A stretch of 64,000 nucleotides of DNA from Bacteroidota bacterium (GTDB lineage Bacteria > Bacteroidota > Rhodothermia > Rhodothermales > UBA10348), in NCBI GenBank assembly GCA_022567305.1, contig JADFHF010000001.1, positions 62,001 through 126,000 of the forward strand, given 5' to 3'. Shown one piece after another: positions 57,106 through 64,000 of this stretch (its first letter is position 1; each line of letters starts with the position of its first letter). The notes below the pieces were generated by a model. The model was not told the origin of the DNA. It worked only from the letters and a program-made list of their open reading frames with translations, and did no database searches. The translations under genes were made by a program, and so were the position numbers.

Positions 57106-57762
57106 TCAGGTCATGTTTTCAGCCGACCAGGCTTCGGGATCCGCGTACCAGCCTCGTAGCGATGCGACCTCTGCGTTATCGATGCGCCCCGATCTGACGG
57201 CGACCTCAATCAACGTCGGATAATCGGTCAGTGTGTACAACGGAATCCCTGCTTCCTCAAAAGTCTTCTGAGCCTTGTCTATCCTGTAAGTGAATATGGC
57301 CAGGACGGCGGACACGCGCGCGCCTCCCTCTGAAATGGAGAAGATCGCCGCAGCAGATGACATTCCTGTGGAAACGAGGTCCTCGATCAGAATAACGTCC
57401 GAATCGGGAAACAAGGATCCTTCAACTTGATTTTGATGTCCGTGAGCTTTGGCTGCGCCTCGGACATAAAGCATGGGTTTCTCAAGGCGGTGCGCCAGCC
57501 ATGCCGCGTGAGGTATCCCGGCCGTCGCAATACCTCCGATGATGTCACATCCGAGATTGTTCGACTCGATCAGATCTACAAATCCCTCACAGATACGTGC
57601 CCGAATTGCAGGATGCCCGAGCGTCATTCGATTGTCACAATAAACCGGAGAACGAAGACCCGATGCCCATATGAAAGGATTCTTGGGTGCGAGAGAAACA
57701 GCTCCGAGTTCGAGTAAATCCCTCGCCAGGGAATGCGATAATTCGTCAGTCAATATGGTCAT
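57106..57762 (-). CDS. pyrE: orotate phosphoribosyltransferase
   Basis: 218 residues from the ATG at 57762 (MTILTDELSHSLARDLLELG); upstream codons in frame overlap pgsA further and are not family-like. SGLRSPVYCDNRM, GIATAGIPHAAWLAHRL, YVRGAAKAHGHQNQVEG and the PRPP loop VILIEDLVSTGMSS are diagnostic. It makes orotidine 5'-phosphate for pyrimidine synthesis. It overlaps the end of pgsA by 17 nt, so translation is probably coupled. Confidence 0.95.
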   Translation of the reverse strand: MTILTDELSHSLARDLLELGAVSLAPKNPFIWASGLRSPVYCDNRMTLGHPAIRARICEGFVDLIESNNLGCDIIGGIATAGIPHAAWLAHRLEKPMLYVRGAAKAHGHQNQVEGSLFPDSDVILIEDLVSTGMSSAAAIFSISEGGARVSAVLAIFTYRIDKAQKTFEEAGIPLYTLTDYPTLIEVAVRSGRIDNAEVASLRGWYADPEAWSAENMT

Positions 57763-58336
57763 CCAGCAAGTCGTTGACTCGAACGACATAAACAATTCCG
57801 GTAAATACCGTCACGATAACGACGACGATGAGGAGCCAGTAGAGCACGTCACCACTCAAGATTTCCGTCGCCATCACACCTAGTTCTCCCTGCGATCGCG
57901 AGAGGGTGAGCAAAAGAAGCGTTGATATGAGAAAGATGAGCTGCACACCCGTCTTCACTTTTGCGATCTGAATCGTTCTGAGTGTTTTGTTCTTTTTCTT
58001 CTTTACCCAATTTCGAAGGACCGTCACCGAAACGTCTCGAAACGCAATCAGCGCCACCGCCCATACCGGTACAAGATCCGGGAGAATAAAAATCAACACG
58101 ATGAACGTACCAAGGACGAGGACCTTATCGGCGAGCGGATCCAAATACTTTCCGAACGTAGTTTCTATCGAATACCTGCGTGCGATCACGCCATCGAAAT
58201 GATCCGAAATCGAGGCGTAGACAAATAAACCAAACGCCCACGCATATCCGGTGAGCGAGTTGGAAAAAAGCAGGATGAACAGAATGGGCGTGACCAGAAT
58301 CCGCGTGATGGTCAACGCGTTTGGGACATACTTCAT
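57746..58336 (-). CDS. pgsA: CDP-diacylglycerol--glycerol-3-phosphate 3-phosphatidyltransferase
   Basis: 196 residues with four or more membrane helices. The CDP-alcohol phosphotransferase motif is complete: DHFDGVIARRY followed by FGKYLDPLADK (D-G-x2-A-R-x8-G-x3-D-x3-D). The N-terminus (MKYVPNALTITRILVTPILF) is typical of PgsA. It makes phosphatidylglycerophosphate at the inner membrane. Overlaps pyrE by 17 nt. Confidence 0.92.
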   Translation of the reverse strand: MKYVPNALTITRILVTPILFILLFSNSLTGYAWAFGLFVYASISDHFDGVIARRYSIETTFGKYLDPLADKVLVLGTFIVLIFILPDLVPVWAVALIAFRDVSVTVLRNWVKKKKNKTLRTIQIAKVKTGVQLIFLISTLLLLTLSRSQGELGVMATEILSGDVLYWLLIVVVIVTVFTGIVYVVRVNDLLDDHID

Positions 58337-58546
58337 AACGGCCAGCAGAGTACACGCGTCAATATACGGATACGGGCTTCATTCGGAGTTCTGAACCCAC
58401 TCGAAAACACAATTGAATCGGGTCAGAAGAGAAGCGAAACTGAATTTACCGCCGTTCGAGCCCCCAAATTCCTGCCATTCTGTCTGAAAATCCAAATCGG
58501 CATTGTTCTTGTGAAACTGGAATTAGATGCAAGAAGTGTGTCAACC

Positions 58547-58560
58547 TGACAGAATTGTCA
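58547..58560. promoter_or_regulatory. small inverted repeat before dnaK
   Basis: TGACA-4 nt-TGTCA, 33 nt upstream of the dnaK ATG. It is not a CIRCE element (no TTAGCACTC arms seen). The half-sites resemble those of the dyad before recA, with different spacing. A chance occurrence is possible. Confidence 0.35.
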
Positions 58561-58592
58561 ATTGAATATTCATACAGCGATTAAGAGAAGGC

Positions 58593-60521
58593 ATGGGTAA
58601 GATAATCGGAATTGACCTTGGAACGACGAACTCGGTAGTCTCCGTTATGGAGGGCGGCGAGCCAGTTGTAATTACTAATACAGAGGGGGCGCGTACCACC
58701 CCTTCTATCGTTGCTTTCAAGAAGGACGGAGAACGCCTGGTTGGCGCACCTGCAAAGCGTCAGGCCATTACCAACCCGGAGCACACCATTTTTTCCATTA
58801 AGCGATTCATGGGACGTAGGCACGAAGAGGTGTCTTCCGAGCTCAAAACGGTACCGTACGACGTCGTCAAGGGCGACAACAATACGGCGCGTGTTAAAAT
58901 CGATGACCGTATTTACACGCCGCAGGAAATTTCAGCAATGATCCTGCAGAAACTGAAGCAGACAGCGGAAGACTATCTCGGCGAAAAAGTAACCGAAGCC
59001 GTCATTACGGTCCCTGCATACTTCAATGATGCTCAGCGAACGGCCACGAAAGAAGCGGGTGAAATTGCCGGTTTGGACGTGAAACGAATCATTAACGAAC
59101 CTACGGCCGCTTCTTTGGCATATGGTTTGGACAATAAGGACAATGAGGAGACCATCGCGGTCTTTGACCTCGGTGGCGGTACGTACGACATTTCAATTCT
59201 TGAGCTGGGCGATGGTGTCTTTGAGGTCAAATCGACCCATGGAGATACGCACCTCGGCGGTGACGATTTCGATCAGCGCCTGATTGATTACATTGCGGAT
59301 GAGTTCAACAAGAATGAAGGAATCGATCTTCGCAACGACGCCATGGCTCTTCAGCGGCTGAAAGAGGCTGCTGAAAAAGCGAAAATCGAACTCTCGAGCG
59401 GAACCACGACGACGATCAACCTGCCGTTTATTACGGCTACATCAGACGGACCGAAGCACCTGACGATGGACATTTCTCGTGCTCAGTTCGAGAAAATGGT
59501 AGATGATCTGATCAACCGCACCGTGCCACCGATGGAGAAGGCACTCAAAGATGCCGGAATCGACAAATCAAAGATTGACGAAATTATTCTGGTTGGTGGA
59601 TCGACGCGGATTCCGCGTATCCAGGAAGTCGTCGAAGAGTTTTTTGGCAAGAAGCCGAACAAATCAGTAAATCCGGATGAAGTCGTAGCTATTGGTGCGG
59701 CCATCCAGGGTGGTGTTCTTTCGGGCGACGTTTCCGACGTTCTGCTCCTGGATATCACACCGCTTAATCTGGGTATCGAGACGCTCGGCAGCGTGATGAC
59801 ACAGCTCATTGCAGCCAACACGACGATACCGACTCGAAAGAGCGAAACGTTTTCCACCGCGTCGGACAATCAGCCTTCGGTTGAGATTCACATTCTTCAA
59901 GGCGATCGCTCAATGGCGGGAGACAATCGCACGATCGGACGTTTTCACCTCGACGGAATACCACCGGCGCAACGCGGAACGCCTCAAATCGAGGTCGCCT
60001 TCGATATGGATGCCAACGGTATTCTGAGCGTTTCCGCCAAGGATAAAGCGACCGGGAAGGCGCAGTCCATTCGTATTGAGGCCTCGAGCGGACTTACGGA
60101 GGCGGAGATTGAAAAGATGCGAACCGATGCGAAAGCGCACGCCGATGAGGACAAGAAAAAGCGGGAAAAAGCAGACCAGATCAACGCGGCGGATTCATTG
60201 ATCTTCTCCAGTGAAAAGAATCTTGCCGAATTCGGCGACAAGCTCCCGGACGATAAGAAGGCAAAAATCGAAGGTGCCTTGGAACGCCTCAAGGAGGCCC
60301 ACAAGGAGAATAACCTGTCTGAAATCGAATCAGCGATGCAGCAACTAAACGAAGCGTGGAACGAGGCGAGTCAAGACCTTTATGCGGCCCAGCAGGCTGC
60401 GGGTGAGGCTGAAAGCAACGGTGAAGCCCCTGCGTCAGATGACGGCGACGCCCAGGATGTAACAGACGTTGACTACGAAGTTGTCGACGAGGAAGTCGTT
60501 GAAGAGGAAGACGACAAGTAA
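58593..60521 (+). CDS. dnaK: molecular chaperone DnaK (Hsp70)
   Basis: 642 residues. The ATPase domain starts [20 protein letters not shown] and includes [16 protein letters not shown] and [13 protein letters not shown]. The linker [16 protein letters not shown] and the substrate-binding domain follow, then a helical lid and an acidic disordered tail ending in [10 protein letters not shown]. Folds and protects proteins with DnaJ and GrpE; neither gene is adjacent. The ATG is preceded by AGAAGG, and a good terminator follows. Confidence 0.98.
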   Translation: MGKIIGIDLGTTNSVVSVMEGGEPVVITNTEGARTTPSIVAFKKDGERLVGAPAKRQAITNPEHTIFSIKRFMGRRHEEVSSELKTVPYDVVKGDNNTARVKIDDRIYTPQEISAMILQKLKQTAEDYLGEKVTEAVITVPAYFNDAQRTATKEAGEIAGLDVKRIINEPTAASLAYGLDNKDNEETIAVFDLGGGTYDISILELGDGVFEVKSTHGDTHLGGDDFDQRLIDYIADEFNKNEGIDLRNDAMALQRLKEAAEKAKIELSSGTTTTINLPFITATSDGPKHLTMDISRAQFEKMVDDLINRTVPPMEKALKDAGIDKSKIDEIILVGGSTRIPRIQEVVEEFFGKKPNKSVNPDEVVAIGAAIQGGVLSGDVSDVLLLDITPLNLGIETLGSVMTQLIAANTTIPTRKSETFSTASDNQPSVEIHILQGDRSMAGDNRTIGRFHLDGIPPAQRGTPQIEVAFDMDANGILSVSAKDKATGKAQSIRIEASSGLTEAEIEKMRTDAKAHADEDKKKREKADQINAADSLIFSSEKNLAEFGDKLPDDKKAKIEGALERLKEAHKENNLSEIESAMQQLNEAWNEASQDLYAAQQAAGEAESNGEAPASDDGDAQDVTDVDYEVVDEEVVEEEDDK

Positions 60522-60541
60522 GATCAATTCATTTTAGAATG

Positions 60542-60580
60542 AAGCCCCAGAGACCAACCGGAAGCTGGGGCTTTTTCTTT
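60542..60580 (+). terminator. rho-independent terminator of dnaK
   Basis: AAGCCCCAG (60542-60550) pairs with CTGGGGCTT (60565-60573) and runs into TTTTCTTT. Perfect 9-bp GC-rich stem plus T-tract, 20 nt after the dnaK stop. The best terminator in the window. Confidence 0.92.
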
Positions 60581-60602
60581 GGGATCTAGCTCGAACATCT
60601 AT

Positions 60603-61130
60603 TCAAGCATCTTCCACCGCCGAGCGAGCCGCCATCACCAGAAGCTCAGGATCGACACGAACCCGGTAATTCGGATTGGCGTAAACGAATCGAATCATCC
60701 CATCCAGGCCGACGACAAACGTGGCCGGTACGGGTAGGATATGATGATCGTATCCCGATGCTGCCTCCAGGTCGATGCCGGCCATGGCGTATCGATCGAG
60801 CGTTTCTTCAGATACTCGAAAAGCCAATCCGTAGTCTCTCGCAACGTCCATTTCATTGTCCGAAAGAAGGGTGTAATCAATGCCATCAACTCCGAGACTG
60901 GGCCTCAGCGCGTCTTCCTGGTCGGCGCTGACAAAAAGCACATCGTAACCCAGGCCGATCAATTCCTTTTCGGCTGTTCTCAAAGAGGCGAGCTGGCGGT
61001 TGCACCATGGACACCACCCACCTCTATAAAAAATGATGACAGCGGGCCGATCCAGGTTGTCAGAATCAAACGAATACAGGGACCCATCCGGCCGAGGGAT
61101 CTCAAAGGATGGCGCCCGTAATCCGGCCAT
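60603..61130 (-). CDS. AhpC/TSA-type peroxiredoxin-like protein
   Basis: 175 residues from the ATG at 61130. The thioredoxin-fold active site is GGWCPWCNRQ with Cys40 and Cys43 (CxxC, unlike the single N-terminal Cys of classical peroxiredoxins), followed by DVLFVSADQED and a late cis-Pro region PVPATFVVG. A redoxin with unknown substrate. The ATG overlaps the TGA of a small lipoprotein-leader ORF as TGATG; the codons just upstream in this frame (HPL) also look like the family N-terminus, suggesting a frameshifted lipoprotein gene. Confidence 0.85.
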   Translation of the reverse strand: MAGLRAPSFEIPRPDGSLYSFDSDNLDRPAVIIFYRGGWCPWCNRQLASLRTAEKELIGLGYDVLFVSADQEDALRPSLGVDGIDYTLLSDNEMDVARDYGLAFRVSEETLDRYAMAGIDLEAASGYDHHILPVPATFVVGLDGMIRFVYANPNYRVRVDPELLVMAARSAVEDA

Positions 61131-61276
61131 CAATGGATGTCGGCTGTGGCCGCAACGCGATCATCGTCGTCTGTCGTTGTTGTCTCGACAGAATCGGCGG
61201 AGCATCCAATCGTAAGAAGGGCCATCAGGGTCACGCCAGATAGGATCGAACGAATAGGTCTCATAGGAGTGGGCAT
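61130..61276 (-). CDS. small lipoprotein-signal ORF (48 aa) upstream of the redoxin
   Basis: 48 residues starting at the ATG at 61276 (or the in-frame ATG at 61264). It has a lipoprotein signal, RSILSGVTLMALLTIGC, with lipidated Cys25, followed by an acidic Thr/Asp-rich stretch (VETTTTDDDDRVAATADIH) and TGA. It overlaps the redoxin start by one base. Either a genuine coupled small lipoprotein or, more likely, the displaced signal peptide and linker of the redoxin. Confidence 0.65.
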   Translation of the reverse strand: MPTPMRPIRSILSGVTLMALLTIGCSADSVETTTTDDDDRVAATADIH

Positions 61277-61431
61277 TTTTCGAAGAGGCAGAAATCAAGA
61301 ATAATATAGATCTGGCCCGTATCTACCTCACTGAGTGGTTGAATTCCGAATGCTGTTTCACGTTCTGCGCATTTCTTCGGAAGCGACTATCTTTCTGCGT
61401 GTTTACCCCACTCATTTCTCCACGAATACAG

Positions 61432-62673
61432 ATGCCCTCGTTCGTTTCTCACCTCGAAGGCGCCATTGATGGCGCTATTCTTGAACCACGCACGGTTCAA
61501 ACGCTACATGAGAACCGCCCGATCTGGGTGCGATACGACCTGGATGCCGTTCGCGATGCTGTTCGCAAGGAGGACTTTGCGTCCCGAGCACCGACCATGT
61601 GGCGATATCGAGAGCTCCTTCCCATCGAGGATGAATCCGACATTGTCACTCTGGGTGAGGGGATGACACCGCTTCTTGACTCACCTCGCCTGGGAGCTTC
61701 GTTGGGGTTGAACGATCTATGGATCAAAGACGAGTCGCAACTTCCGACGGGCTCCTTCAAAGCTAGAGGACTGTGCGCGGCGGTTTCGATGGCCACCGCG
61801 TTCGGACAGAAACGAGTAGCCATTCCGACGGCGGGAAATGCAGGTGGAGCGCTGGCTGCGTACGCGGCGCGTGCCGGAATGGAATCTTTCGTATTCATGC
61901 CGAAAGACACACCAACAGTGAATCAGTTCGAGGCTGTCTCGTTTGGAGCCAAGGTTTACCTCGTGGACGGTGTCATTACGGATTGCGGAAAAATCGTTGC
62001 ACAAGGAAAAGAATCGGCCGGGTGGTTCGACATGTCTACGTTAAAGGAACCGTACCGTATTGAAGGGAAAAAGACGATGGGTCTTGAGATCGCGGAACAG
62101 TTCGACTGGAACTTACCGGATGTGATTATTTACCCGACCGGAGGAGGGACCGGCTTGATTGGAATGTGGAAAGCATTCAATGAACTCCGAGAGTTGGGCT
62201 GGTTGAATTCCGAAAAAATGCCAAGAATGGTTTCAGTTCAATCTACCGGCTGCTGCCCCGTCGTAATTGCCTTTGAAGCAGGTGAAAGGTTTTGCACTTT
62301 TTTTGAGAATGCATCAACCGTGGCTAAGGGCCTCCGCGTTCCAGCGGCCATCGGTGACTTCATGATCCTTGATGCGATACGGGAAAGCGGCGGAACCGCC
62401 ATCGCCGTTGAGGAAGAACGGATTCCGGGTTGGATGAGAAAAGGGGCGTCGCTGACGGGCATTTCGATCTGCCCCGAGACCGCCGCTTGCATTGGAGCGG
62501 TCGAATCGCTAACGGCGAGCGGCTGGATTCAAGAGGACGAACGGATTGTAATATTTAACTGCGGCGCCCTCCAGAAGAACGTAGATCTATTTGACGAACA
62601 TCTTCCCGTCATCCGGGCAGATGCGGAAATCGAATGGAGTTCGGACACCCCCATTCTGGAGGAATCCCTATGA
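61432..62673 (+). CDS. thrC: threonine synthase
   Basis: 413 residues from the ATG at 61432; the frame is open to 61339 but MPSFVSHLEGAIDG is the natural start. PLP-binding Lys110 lies in DESQLPTGSFKARGL, followed by IPTAGNAGGALAAYAARAGM and YPTGGGTGLIGMW. It converts O-phosphohomoserine to threonine. Related PLP enzymes such as threonine dehydratase are less likely given the N-terminal LGEGMTPLLDSPRLG. It overlaps the next ORF by 4 nt (ATGA). Confidence 0.9.
   Translation: MPSFVSHLEGAIDGAILEPRTVQTLHENRPIWVRYDLDAVRDAVRKEDFASRAPTMWRYRELLPIEDESDIVTLGEGMTPLLDSPRLGASLGLNDLWIKDESQLPTGSFKARGLCAAVSMATAFGQKRVAIPTAGNAGGALAAYAARAGMESFVFMPKDTPTVNQFEAVSFGAKVYLVDGVITDCGKIVAQGKESAGWFDMSTLKEPYRIEGKKTMGLEIAEQFDWNLPDVIIYPTGGGTGLIGMWKAFNELRELGWLNSEKMPRMVSVQSTGCCPVVIAFEAGERFCTFFENASTVAKGLRVPAAIGDFMILDAIRESGGTAIAVEEERIPGWMRKGASLTGISICPETAACIGAVESLTASGWIQEDERIVIFNCGALQKNVDLFDEHLPVIRADAEIEWSSDTPILEESL
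62658..62662 (+). promoter_or_regulatory. strong Shine-Dalgarno for the small membrane-protein gene
   Basis: GGAGG ends 7 nt before the ATG at 62670, inside the last codons of thrC. It fixes this start and implies translation coupled to thrC. Confidence 0.8.
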
Positions 62674-63140
62674 AAACTTTTCTTCGATTTTTGCTCCTGG
62701 TTGTCATTCTAAATGTTTTGCGGTATGGCATCGCCGGCCTTATCGAAGGCCCGCTCATCATGCCGTCTCTCACGGGTGTCATGGAGGCTCATCCGGACGT
62801 TTTCACCGCTGAGTTTACGACGCTTGACTAGGTAACTTCCTTCGTCTATAACTTCGTGATGTGGTTGGTCGTGGTCTGGATCTACCACCTTGCCCACGCC
62901 AATCTAGCCGGTTCGGATATTGTTAAGAGCCTGAAAGTATTTGGAATAGCGTGGCTCTTTTTCGCGTCTGTGAGTCTGATTTATATGAATCACTATGGAG
63001 TCGGTCGGGAGTTCTATCACTGGAATATCCTCGACGGGGTGATTGCATTTACAGTTGTAGGCCTAGCCAATGGCCTGCTGTATCGACGCGTGATGGGCAT
63101 GGCTCAGAAGAACGCAGAACCCGCCGAGATCGATTCTTAA
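62670..63140 (+). pseudogene. small multi-helix membrane protein gene interrupted by in-frame TAG
   Basis: A single frame runs from the ATG at 62670 to TAA at 63140, broken only by TAG at 62829-62831. The first part (53 residues) has a membrane helix (FLRFLLLVVILNVLRYGIAG) and ends AEFTTLD. After TAG the frame continues VTSFVYNFVMWLVVVWIYHL and FGIAWLFFASVSLIYMNHYG, with two or three further helices, for a product of 156 codons. TGG to TAG (Trp) is the simplest origin. An ATG at 62856 could restart the second part. Other genes here end in TAG, so TAG is not recoded generally. Confidence 0.7.
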
Positions 63141-63745
63141 TTGCGTTTGACAACCATTTCGAAGAAGATAACAATGTCGTCTTTGGTGTGAAGCGCACCG
63201 AACAGTGCCGTTGGGGGTTTCATTCCAAAATCGGACATCTTCATTTCATGGGAGCCGGAAAATACAATCGGTCCCAGTTCCGACATCCTCACTCCAACGA
63301 TCATCTCGATCTGATGGGTCTCACCGGCTATAGTCAGGTTCCCTATTGTGCCGATAATAAAGGAGTCCGGTGCCGCGCCTTCGACTCGACTTGTCTCGGC
63401 CTCAAGGAGTTCATAGGTGATTTCACCATGCTCACTCGCCTTGAGCGTTCGCAGCATTAAGCGGTCCATGATGGAGCCTTTCCCACCCGACATCTCTTCG
63501 ACGACAACGCTTAGCTTCACGGATTGAATAAACGGGACCCCGTCGGAATCGGTGCTGAATTCCATCCAGCCTCCCAAACTGTCGGCAGCCACCGACCAAT
63601 CGCTCTGATTCGAAGTGCCTTCTACCTTGAGCGTACTTTCTACAGCAAAGGCACTTCGCTCCTGGGCGTGCGTCGACTGCGGGAGAAAAATCACAAGTAC
63701 AACGACGACAGCAACGGCGGCAGAGAAATGTCGAAAAAGAGACAT
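63137..63745 (-). CDS. YceI-family secreted lipid-binding-like protein
   Basis: 202 residues from the ATG at 63745 (a codon further upstream is possible). Signal peptide with core AAVAVVVVLVIFLPQ and cleavage after THAQ. The mature part is a lipocalin-like barrel: VESTLKVEGTSNQSDWSVAA, a middle LRTLKASEHGEITYELLEAE and GNLTIAGETHQIEMIVGVRM. YceI proteins bind isoprenoid-type lipids in the periplasm. It overlaps the end of the interrupted membrane-protein gene by 4 nt, convergently. Confidence 0.85.
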   Translation of the reverse strand: MSLFRHFSAAVAVVVVLVIFLPQSTHAQERSAFAVESTLKVEGTSNQSDWSVAADSLGGWMEFSTDSDGVPFIQSVKLSVVVEEMSGGKGSIMDRLMLRTLKASEHGEITYELLEAETSRVEGAAPDSFIIGTIGNLTIAGETHQIEMIVGVRMSELGPIVFSGSHEMKMSDFGMKPPTALFGALHTKDDIVIFFEMVVKRN

Positions 63746-63866
63746 AATTGACTGACCCACAAAGATGGCTGAATCATTGTATTTCGATATCCCGCGAATG
63801 TACGGAACACAGAGAACACCCAGAATAGCGAAAGCTTAGGATCGAGATTTTTTCAGTCCTTTGGAA

Positions 63867-64000
63867 ATGCGGTTTGATGAGGCAAAAGGGACAGAGATAT
63901 TTCGAACCCGTCTGGCATTTGTTCTGGGCGGCATTATCTTTCGAGATGCACGGACTAGAGTTTGCAATCCTCTAGTTGCCCACGCGCTCATCAACTACTC
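63867..64000 (+). CDS. partial ORF running off the right edge
   Basis: From the ATG at 63867 at least 44 codons are open (MRFDEAKGTEIFRTRLAFVL, then GGIIFRDARTR and LVAHALINY). The last residues vaguely resemble the His-containing C-terminal motif of CPBP-type membrane proteins, but the N-terminal EExxxR motif is absent. It could be a fragment or a spurious frame. A TTG at 63861 is also possible. Confidence 0.3.
   Translation, partial: MRFDEAKGTEIFRTRLAFVLGGIIFRDARTRVCNPLVAHALINY

Noticed and set aside
62829-62831. TAG as a recoded sense codon (genome-wide alternative code)
   Set aside because: Several well-supported genes in the window (for example the DUF4175, GT5-like and purE genes) end in TAG, so it functions as a stop here.

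Overview
The window is a 64 kb piece of a bacterial chromosome dominated by housekeeping genes on both strands. I found no rRNA, tRNA, insertion sequence, prophage or CRISPR array. The gene families point to the Bacteroidota/Rhodothermota side of the tree. These include a GWxTD-domain protein, a DUF4175 protein, a truncated GT5 starch-synthase-like gene next to a DUF4270-like lipoprotein, LptD and LptF/G export proteins of a diderm, and putative TAnnTTTG-type promoter elements. A Rhodothermia- or Balneolia-like organism is my best guess; this is an inference from gene content and not a phylogenetic placement.

Layout. 1-8.1 kb: the 3' part of a DUF4175 gene, a DCC-family protein, the GT5-like gene, a DUF4270-like lipoprotein, an outer-membrane barrel and a TPR protein (surface and envelope functions). 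8.2-13.1 kb: eno, a FtsB/DivIC divisome protein, lptD and a BON-domain protein. 13.1-18.5 kb: an orphan ABC ATPase, sucC, an LptF/G permease, a DUF3467 protein and cystathionine beta-synthase. 18.6-26.3 kb: a soluble hybrid histidine kinase, lon, two small uncharacterised proteins and ppdK. 26.5-34.5 kb: topA, rsgA with two paralogous one-helix membrane proteins, an acyl-CoA dehydrogenase, prephenate dehydrogenase and gcvT. 34.7-40.2 kb: ftsK, purE and the GWxTD protein. 40.5-45.2 kb: smpB and the classical ffh-rpsP-rimM-trmD-rplS translation/secretion cluster. 45.4-53.3 kb: 5-formyl-THF cyclo-ligase, two PspC proteins, a catalytically degenerate M16 protein, a beta-propeller protein, purD and mutS. 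53.5-64 kb: a sulfurtransferase, recA, cinA, pyrE, pgsA, dnaK with a clear terminator, a peroxiredoxin-like protein, threonine synthase, an interrupted small membrane-protein gene, a YceI protein and a partial ORF.

Themes. Several envelope-biogenesis genes are spread through the window (lptD, lptF/G, FtsB, FtsK, PspC, pgsA). Stress and proteostasis genes (lon, dnaK, recA, smpB) are present, and imperfect GACA...TGTC dyads lie in front of lon, recA and dnaK. I see no clear-cut novel defence or biosynthetic system. The observations most worth following up are: a small membrane-protein gene split by one in-frame TAG; a lipoprotein leader fused out of frame to a peroxiredoxin; ribosomal protein bS16 with a very long acidic repeat tail containing a recent 129-bp duplication; two paralogous membrane-anchored small proteins upstream of rsgA; a pair of co-transcribed small proteins between ppdK and lon; and an M16 protein that lacks its zinc ligands.
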